Assembly (NCBI GenBank): GCA_963662175.1
Contig: OY759217.1
Coordinates: 19,346,562 to 19,410,561, forward strand
DNA from: Aradus depressus
Taxonomy: Eukaryota; Arthropoda; Insecta; Hemiptera; Aradidae
Reading direction: 5' to 3'
Length of the DNA stretch: 64,000 bases
How positions within the stretch are numbered: position 1 is the stretch's first letter; each line of letters begins with the position of its first letter. Position numbers and translations under genes: made by a program. Below, one piece after another: positions 59,031-64,000 of the stretch. The notes under the pieces are model-generated. The model was not told the DNA's origin. It saw only the letters and a program-made list of their open reading frames with translations, and made no database searches.

Positions 59031-59739
59031 CGAGGCACGTCCAGAAAGTAAGTGTACTCAATTTATGTAGGGTTGAAAAAAAATTTATTTAAACAAAAAC
59101 ATACTTGGTTACACTTGTACACATGTAAGTTATTTTTCGACGTAGTCACCATCCCTCTCGATGCAAGTGGTGAGCCGCGGGATCAATTTTTTCATGCCTG
59201 CCTCGAAGAAGTCTCCCGCCACCTCTTTCGCCCACTTTTCCACCTCCCCCTTCACCTCCTCGTCCGTTGAAAACTTGTTCCCACCCATGTGCACCTTAAG
59301 GGAAGTGAAGAGATGAAAATCTGAAGGTGCCAGGTAAGGGGAATACGGGGGGTGGTTCAAAACGTCCCATCAAAAAGAGTCCAGGAGTTGCTTCGTGGCG
59401 TTGGCCGTGTGAGGTCTGGCATTGTCGTGCAGCAGGCAGACTCCCTTCGTCAGCATGCCCCTCCAAAACAGTTTTCACCTCATTATAAATTTCAACCGGA
59501 GCTTTTCCCTTCGCAACGAGGTAGCGAATGACGGCGTGAATTTCGCACTTGGCGGGAGATACGATCGACATTTTTCGCGAGATATGCTACTGCGGCAAGA
59601 GTTTTCAACACACTAACCTCGGATTGGTCTCGTTTTGAAGGGGAGGGGTCAGGCTACGCGGCAGTGTTGCCAACATGTCGAAAAAGTATTCCCTACAGCT
59701 GTGAGAGAACCAGTACACTTATTTTCAGGACGTGCCTCG
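59031..59739 (-). mobile_element. Internally deleted mariner
   Basis: A 709-bp element with inverted ends 'cgaggcacgtccagaaagta' and 'cgaggcacgtcctgaaaata' (about 28 bp, few mismatches) and TA on both sides (59029-59030 and 59740-59741). It retains the two ends of a transposase gene and lacks the middle. Confidence 0.9.
59130..59571 (-). pseudogene. mariner transposase, both ends, middle deleted
   Basis: From 59571 the minus strand reads 'MSIVSPAKCEIHAVIRYL' and 'AKGKAPVEIYNEVKTVLEG', the N-terminal helix-turn-helix start. It then jumps, in another frame, to 'LLHDNARPHTANATKQLLD' with the second catalytic Asp. After a TGA it reads 'NHPPYSPYLAPSDFHLF', 'DEEVKGEVEKWAKEVAGDFF' and 'LIPRLTTCIERDGDYVEK', the usual C-terminus. 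The first catalytic Asp region is deleted, and the Asp of SPDLAPSD is Tyr. It belongs to a different mariner subfamily from the copy at 26181. Confidence 0.8.
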
Positions 59740-59744
59740 TATGT

Positions 59745-60035
59745 GTGGAAGTAAAATGTCTGTCTGTGAACACGATAACACCCAATATAATGAATGTATC
59801 GACACGAAATTTTATATGTGTATCCAGAACCCGATAAGGATGACACCTGTTGGGTTTCAGACAAATTTAAGATTTGGAAGGCTTGACACAAAAACTCTAA
59901 TAACTACCGCTGCATGTGTACATCCAAAAACCCAAAAGAATGACACATATTAATTTTCCGTTAAATCGACCGAAGGAAAGGGGATCAGCTCTGACTCCGA
60001 ACATAATAACTGCCGATGTAATGAATATATACACA
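59745..60035 (-). repeat. Dispersed repeat R, minus-strand copy
   Basis: 'aacacgataacacccaatat', 'cgacacgaaattttatatgt', 'cagaacccgataaggatgac' and 'aactgccgatgtaatgaata'. With the plus-strand piece on the other side of the mariner, two copies lie tail to tail. Confidence 0.8.
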
Positions 60036-60599
60036 AAATATTATATTTCATTTATTTTTAAAAAATCGTCTTAAACCAACCCCTAAATTTGTTGTTCTAG
60101 GTGTAATATTTCATTAATATCGACACAACGTGTATCTCGTAAACGTAAATCAAAGTGTAGTGTTTTGAATGGTGCTTCAGTTGTGTGTCATACGGTTATG
60201 CAGTATGCTCTGCATAACAAAGCGTTCCAAAAGAACTTAATAATGAAAACTTTACGTTGCCCCAGAGGAGGGTTGAACTGTCGCTGTGCTTGTGACTTGC
60301 CTTCTAATGCCTACAGTCCTTGGTATGCAACGAGGAACACTCTATACGTCGTGATTCTAGTACTCCAACGCTATGATACCACTATACCAACTCTCCCGTT
60401 TTCCTTATCCTATCCTTTATTGTTACAATTCATTTTATTATTAAACCTTTACTCCAAAATGAAACGTGCCTGTATGCATCATTATCTTTTTATGGACAAT
60501 TTTAGTTAAATAAATACTGTGTTATCTTTGAAATTCTGTATGTACTACGCCCAGAAAACAGTCAGCAATAAAATGACTAGCAATGTATTTCTCATAGAA
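60036..60599. other. No gene recognised; one 114-codon frame
   Basis: A frame at 60165-60509 would encode a 114-residue protein with eight Cys in its first 90 residues and no known motif. Codon content and context give no support for a gene. Confidence 0.35.
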
Positions 60600-60705
60600 A
60601 TAAAATAGTTTAGTCTTCCCTCTGTTCTATAATCGGTTTTGAATGCTACTGAATCATCATCAGTGGCACATCACCAGTGTAGTATCAATATGTTCGATTA
60701 GACAC
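60600..60705 (-). repeat. Hammerhead family 4, decayed copy
   Basis: 'ataaaatagtttagtcttcc', 'ctgttctataatcggtttt' and 'tcatcatcagtggcacatca' align with the family 4 arm. On the minus strand CTGATGA and the flanking CCA survive, but stem II is damaged and GAAA has become CAAA. Confidence 0.6.
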
Positions 60706-60712
60706 CACCATA

Positions 60713-60965
60713 CACCAAGTATAGGGGAAGTTATGTAATCAGTCAGAAATTCGATTCTGAGTTAACAGAGGATATTCATGTTTTCCGACCAACCTATTTC
60801 AAAAATGAAAAAAAGTCTTAATGTGTGTTTGTGAAAACAATAACTCCCGATAGAATGAACGTATGGACACGAAATCTTCAGCCAAATTGGCCTAAGGTAA
60901 GGGGGAATTGGGGGGGCTTAACACAAAAATTATAACTGCCGTTGTAATGAATGTATCCACATTAT
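60713..60965 (-). repeat. Dispersed repeat R, minus-strand 3' half
   Basis: 'accaagtataggggaagtta', 'tgtaatcagtcagaaattcg', 'caataactcccgatagaatg' and 'gccaaattggcctaagg'. Confidence 0.85.
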
Positions 60966-60968
60966 TCT

Positions 60969-61280
60969 AGAGGGTGCCGGTAGCTCAGTGGTATGCGTGC
61001 TTGGCTTCTGAGCTCAATATCGTGAGTTCGAAACCCGACCGAGGCCTATTAGTTTATTTTATCTGAGAGGTAAAATAAACTTAAGCACGCCTTCCTTCGG
61101 ATGGTCCCGAGCCTGTACGATGTCAGGTACTCGATGAAGACCCCTACCCTACGTAAATAAATAAAAATTTAGGGTAGGCAAAATTTAGAACTCCCACAGT
61201 AGAGTCGGGCTCATGTCCACCAGAGTGATGAAAGAGCGCTTTGGTAGTAGGCGATATGACCTCGTAGTTGAAGCCTAAAC
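60969..61280 (+). mobile_element. tRNA-derived SINE, nearly complete
   Basis: Head 'gtgccggtagctcagtggta' with a perfect A box, B box 'gagttcgaaaccc', well-kept body ('ccgagcctgtacgatgtcag', 'agtagagtcgggctcatgtc') and a tail shortened to 'gttgaagcctaaaccc'. Confidence 0.9.
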
Positions 61281-61319
61281 CCACACTATTCTATATTTTT
61301 ATGATTTTATATGTTAATT

Positions 61320-61645
61320 CAAACCCTCATAAGGACGAAATTTTGTGTTTTTCGCAGAATCCCCTGAAACTCACAACAATAAAGCCCAATAACTTTTGAC
61401 AGAATGGATGTATCGACAAGAAATGTGTTACGTTTATCCAGGAACCCCATAAGAATGAGACCTAATGATTTTCATGCAAATCAGCCAAAGGGAAGAGGTA
61501 TCGACGAAGTGTAAAGTATGTTACGTCATTGTTCAGAAATTCCATGTTCAATTTCAGTGTTCACACATAGACACACAGAACATTTTCCATTGAGAAGAGG
61601 TCGGACAACTTAACGTAGAATTTCTCACAGTTTACATAACTTCCG
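61320..61645 (-). repeat. Dispersed repeat R, minus-strand pieces
   Basis: 'caaaccctcataaggacgaa', 'aacttttgacagaatggatg', 'ttcatgcaaatcagccaaag' and later a shuffled plus-strand end 'cagtttacataacttccg'. Confidence 0.65.
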
Positions 61646-62075
61646 TTGGAGAACTAAAACTTCATAACAATCCCTATTTAGTGCCTATTACTTGTTCCTT
61701 TAGTATCCCCCACTACCAGAGTAATGTGAAGCATTGCCATTGAAATAAATTTAATAGTAGGACATGAAAGAACTAACCATTATTTGTGAAAGATATAAGT
61801 TTTTTATAAAGGCATAGTCTTCCTATTGAGTTGTTATGGCATTCAGTCCACCAACTACGCTAAATGGTTACTCTCCAGACCTAAGTCCCGTACGTCATAA
61901 CAGCCGCCCATGGGAGCTGCTTGCAAACTAAATCAATTAACAGGAGACCACTTTATATATGCATGAGAGCAACTCGTGATAAAACGGTGCCCACTAATTT
62001 ATATCCAGGGAAATCAAAATGGCTTCTCGAGGGTGGGGAGAAGTCTTCTAAAACAAGAAATGTGTATTACATTTC
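61646..62075. other. No feature recognised
   Basis: No open frame with a recognisable motif. Confidence 0.4.
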
Positions 62076-62608
62076 CAGCTATGAAGTATAGAGTCAGTTA
62101 TGTAACCGGTCAAAAATTCGGAGTTTTCAACGGATTTTTATGTTTTTCGACCCTCTAGATTCCAAATATGTCTGTGTGGCTGTGAAGACTCCCGATAGAA
62201 TGAATTGTATCGACATGAAATTTTATACGTGGATCCAGAACCCTCTAATGTCCTAGGTGTCGCCCTTTTCAGCAAAATTGACCAAAGGAGGTTGGGAAGT
62301 TAGGGAGGAGTTTAACATAAAAACTCTCATAACTTTCGATTCAATGAATGTGTATGTATCAAGACGCAATTTTATATGCTATTGATTGTCTGCAGAATCA
62401 CCAGAAAGGAAGGAGGATCAAAAGGCGGTCTCAACTCAAAAATCACATTAACTGGCGATGTAATGAATGTATCGACATGCAATTTCATATTAAACTCAAA
62501 ATTTCAGCAATATCGACTAAAGGGAAAGGGAAGGGATTCAACTAAAAATTGTAATAATTACCGATGTAATGAATTTATTGACACATTTAGTATGAGGATT
62601 TAGGAGAC
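62076..62608 (-). repeat. Dispersed repeat R, minus-strand copy, left part
   Basis: 'tccagctatgaagtatagag', 'tgtaaccggtcaaaaattcg', 'aagactcccgatagaatgaa' to 'tgaggatttaggagacccta'. The copy is interrupted at about 62610 and resumes at 63335. Confidence 0.8.
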
Positions 62609-62776
62609 CCTATGTAAAGGCGTACCTGCGCCAGAGTTGCGAAGATAAGCTGCGCAGTGAGACAAGGTTTTGCCAAGTTACAAAAGTGCAGGTTTCTTTA
62701 CATTTCCATTTCTTTGTTTATATTTGTTTTCATTTCTTTACATTTGTTTTCTTTGTTTAGATTAGTTCAACAGAAA

Positions 62777-62893
62777 ATGTCTAAGCAAAACTTGTCAAAA
62801 CAATTATGGAGGAGTTTATTGAGACGTAAAGGAGTGAACCCAGTTTATGGAAAAGCGCCAGCTTGTAAGCAATGTAGTAAAGAAAATAAATAA
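62777..62893 (+). CDS. Small basic ORF upstream of the MADF fragment
   Basis: A frame with ATG at 62777 reads 'MSKQNLSKQLWRSLLRRKG' and ends 'ACKQCSKENK'. It is preceded by T-rich DNA resembling an intron or leader. Unknown; possibly the first exon of a short element-borne gene. Confidence 0.25.
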   Translation: MSKQNLSKQLWRSLLRRKGVNPVYGKAPACKQCSKENK

Positions 62894-63135
62894 TTTGAGA
62901 AGTTATGTTAGAAAAGAAAAAAAAGAGGTATGAATCCTCAATAAAGTGTGGAGCATCCACTGATGATGTAAAGCAACCGACATTATGGTACTACAGTCTA
63001 TTTGACTTACTCGGGGACCAAGAAACATCAAGTTCTAACTTGGATTATGAAACGAATAATTTCGATTATCCTTTGGTTCAAAATTCAATTCATTGTAGTG
63101 AGCAGGTTTATATAACTAAATATTGGTCTCTTTAG
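62891..63135 (+). pseudogene. MADF-domain fragment with frameshift
   Basis: One frame reads 'NNLRSYVRKEKK'; after an A-run (62912-62925) the reading continues one frame over as 'RYESSIKCGASTDDVKQPTL', 'WYYSLFDLLGDQETSSSN' to a stop at 63133-63135. 'LRxxYxREKKK...SGxxxDDxYxPxLWYYxxLxFLxDQ' is the second half of the MADF domain, a Myb/SANT-like DNA-binding domain common in insects. The first half is not evident. The frameshift in the A-run breaks it. It could be a host gene fragment, but it lies in a transposon-like insertion. Confidence 0.65.
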
Positions 63136-63334
63136 CAACCAATTTTTGCTCCATTTTTGACGGTTCTTTCGATGGGTCTTTTGTTTTGTTTTTATCACAA
63201 AAAGGGTTGCAAGCGCTATCACATCGCTCTCCGATGCCATGATTTGAACTAAAACCTGCACAGTTTCACCGTAGTGTGTGTGAGCTCACGCCTGCTCATA
63301 CCTGTGCAGGCATACCGGAGCATGTGTGGCCGCC

Positions 63335-63600
63335 TGTCAACTATTGAATATAAGAGCAAACGGTCGGTCGACTGGTTTTGAAGAAGGAGCAAAAAGTTAA
63401 TTGATTAATTCGTTCTGGAGAAGTACCTAGCTACTTTTTTTTATTTTAATGACAGTTTTGTTAATACCGTAATAGTATATTTTACTTTTCCAGCTGTTCG
63501 AAGGCTAAGGAAGTTATGTAATAGTTCACAAAGTCGATGTCAAGTTTTCATCGGAATTTCATGTTACCAGACTCATTTATTCCAAAAATTAAAAAAATAA
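63335..63600 (-). repeat. Dispersed repeat R, minus-strand copy, right part and a second copy
   Basis: 'gtcaactattgaatataaga', 'ggtcgactggttttgaagaa', 'ttctggagaagtacct' complete the copy begun at 62076. From 63489 another terminus follows ('ccagctgttcgaaggctaag', 'gttatgtaatagttcac'). Confidence 0.75.
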
Positions 63601-63660
63601 AGTCGGTGAATTACCGGTAATGTACTTCCCCAGCTGGAATCAATTAATGATGTTAATTAA
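63601..63660 (+). repeat. Dispersed repeat R, 5' terminus
   Basis: 'agtcggtgaattaccggtaa' followed by 'tacttccccagctggaatca': the clearest view of the palindromic start and the 12-base inverted end. Confidence 0.75.
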
Positions 63661-63916
63661 CGAACAAAAATCACTTTTGGAAGAATTATAAATGTTTATC
63701 ATATTTTCAATTCTAATTAAAAACTGTATCTACTGTATTCATTTATTTTAATTATTTATTACGGTATTATAATATTTATAGTTATTTATATTCTGTTATT
63801 TATTTTTTTTATCAGGGAGGTGAATAAACATAATGTTTTTACTAAATGATGTTAGCAACATTTGGGACACACTGAGTAGAGTCGGGCTCACAGTCACCAG
63901 AACGCTCTAGGTAACG
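63661..63916. other. A+T-rich DNA with a SINE scrap
   Basis: 'gtagagtcgggctcacagtc' with 'accagaacgctctaggta' at about 63875-63913 is a short SINE body fragment. Nothing else is seen. Confidence 0.5.
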
Positions 63917-64000
63917 TAGTTGTCTTCCCACTGTTTTATTTTTGACCAGAACCGGTTTTCAACGCAACAGCGTCATCATTAGTGGAGCATCTATGATAGA
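63917..64000 (-). repeat. Hammerhead family 4 copy running off the window end
   Basis: 'gtagttgtcttcccactgtt' to 'gcatctatgataga' matches the left arm of the palindrome at 46074. It continues beyond the window. Confidence 0.85.
63945..63986 (-). ncRNA. Hammerhead-like motif, family 4, third copy
   Basis: On the minus strand: CCA, CTAATGA (G5 to A), T, stem II GACGC-TGTT-GCGTT, GAAA, perfect palindrome AACCGGTT, C, TGG. The G5 change would be expected to kill activity; pairing is otherwise kept. Confidence 0.5.

Larger units (their letters stand above)
62611..63334 (+). mobile_element. Insertion of about 720 bp carrying a MADF fragment
   Basis: The repeat R copy is split between 'ccctatgtaa' and 'gtcaactattgaat'. 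The insert starts 'aggcgtacctgcgcc' and ends 'tgtggccgcct', so only a five-base complementary end (AGGCG) is evident. It holds two short frames, the second MADF-like. PIF/Harbinger transposons often encode a MADF/Myb-like second protein, so this may be a deleted member, which is inference. Confidence 0.5.

Noticed and set aside
60165..60509. Cys-containing 114-residue protein
   Set aside because: No motif, no conserved context and no evidence of coding bias. Kept only as an unrecognised frame.
15831..61040. True tRNA genes at the A/B-box sites
   Set aside because: Each site continues into the same 340-bp SINE body, and the anticodon-arm region does not fold as a proper tRNA. They are SINE heads.
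62950..62975. Another hammerhead core 'ccactgatgatgtaaag'
   Set aside because: It is the coding sequence of the MADF fragment; no stem II and no GAAA follow.

Overview
This window is non-coding, repeat-dominated DNA of a eukaryote, almost certainly an arthropod and most likely an insect. It is strongly A+T-rich. It holds a mariner element, an R1-clade LINE 3' end, RTE-like and Jockey-like LINE tails, a Ty3/gypsy-type LTR element and a tRNA-derived SINE with TTAGG-like tails. I see no convincing intact host gene. Nearly every long open frame belongs to a transposable element, a minisatellite, or a decayed copy of one.

Layout. 0-10 kb: dispersed repeats, a hammerhead-carrying repeat (family 1, 290-895), an RTE-like LINE tail (1115-1681), SINEs, a Jockey-like RT fragment (4803-5570) and two short tandem arrays. 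10.1-12.5 kb: an 11-copy compound minisatellite that stays open for 784 codons. 12.8-19 kb: nested family 1, SINE and LINE insertions, then hammerhead families 3 and 2. 20.3-24.7 kb: a pogo/Tigger remnant, a 954-bp long-inverted-repeat element, and a Penelope-like fragment split by a 992-bp DNA transposon. 26-31 kb: a near-complete mariner and a 5'-truncated R1-like LINE, both inside copies of the main dispersed repeat (called repeat R here). 32-46 kb: family H repeats, SINEs, decayed LINE tails, a 168-bp triplication and a family 2 copy. 46-52 kb: a 470-bp palindrome carrying hammerhead family 4, a family 1 copy, a Tigger/CENP-B-type N-terminus and an inverted LINE insertion. 52.2-56.4 kb: a young, internally deleted LTR retrotransposon with two 784-bp LTRs, sitting inside an inverted pair of family 3. 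57-64 kb: a MITE, a deleted mariner, more repeat R, a broken MADF-domain fragment, and a family 4 copy running off the end.

The most interesting signal lies underneath the annotation. Five otherwise unrelated dispersed repeat families carry the same compact RNA motif: CTGATGA, one extra base, a short perfect hairpin, GAAA, then a short segment ending in the cleavage position. This is the architecture of a type I hammerhead ribozyme with a minimal stem III. In four of the families stem III is replaced by a perfect palindrome (ACGT, AGTACT, AGCCGGCT, AACCGGTT), which would let two RNAs pair and act as a dimer. One family lies directly downstream of a GIY-YIG-like endonuclease fragment on the same strand, as expected for Penelope-like retroelements, which are known to carry hammerheads.

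Limits: everything was read by eye. Clade names for short LINE fragments are provisional, repeat edges are good to about 10-20 bases unless a target-site duplication fixes them, and no database or folding program was used.
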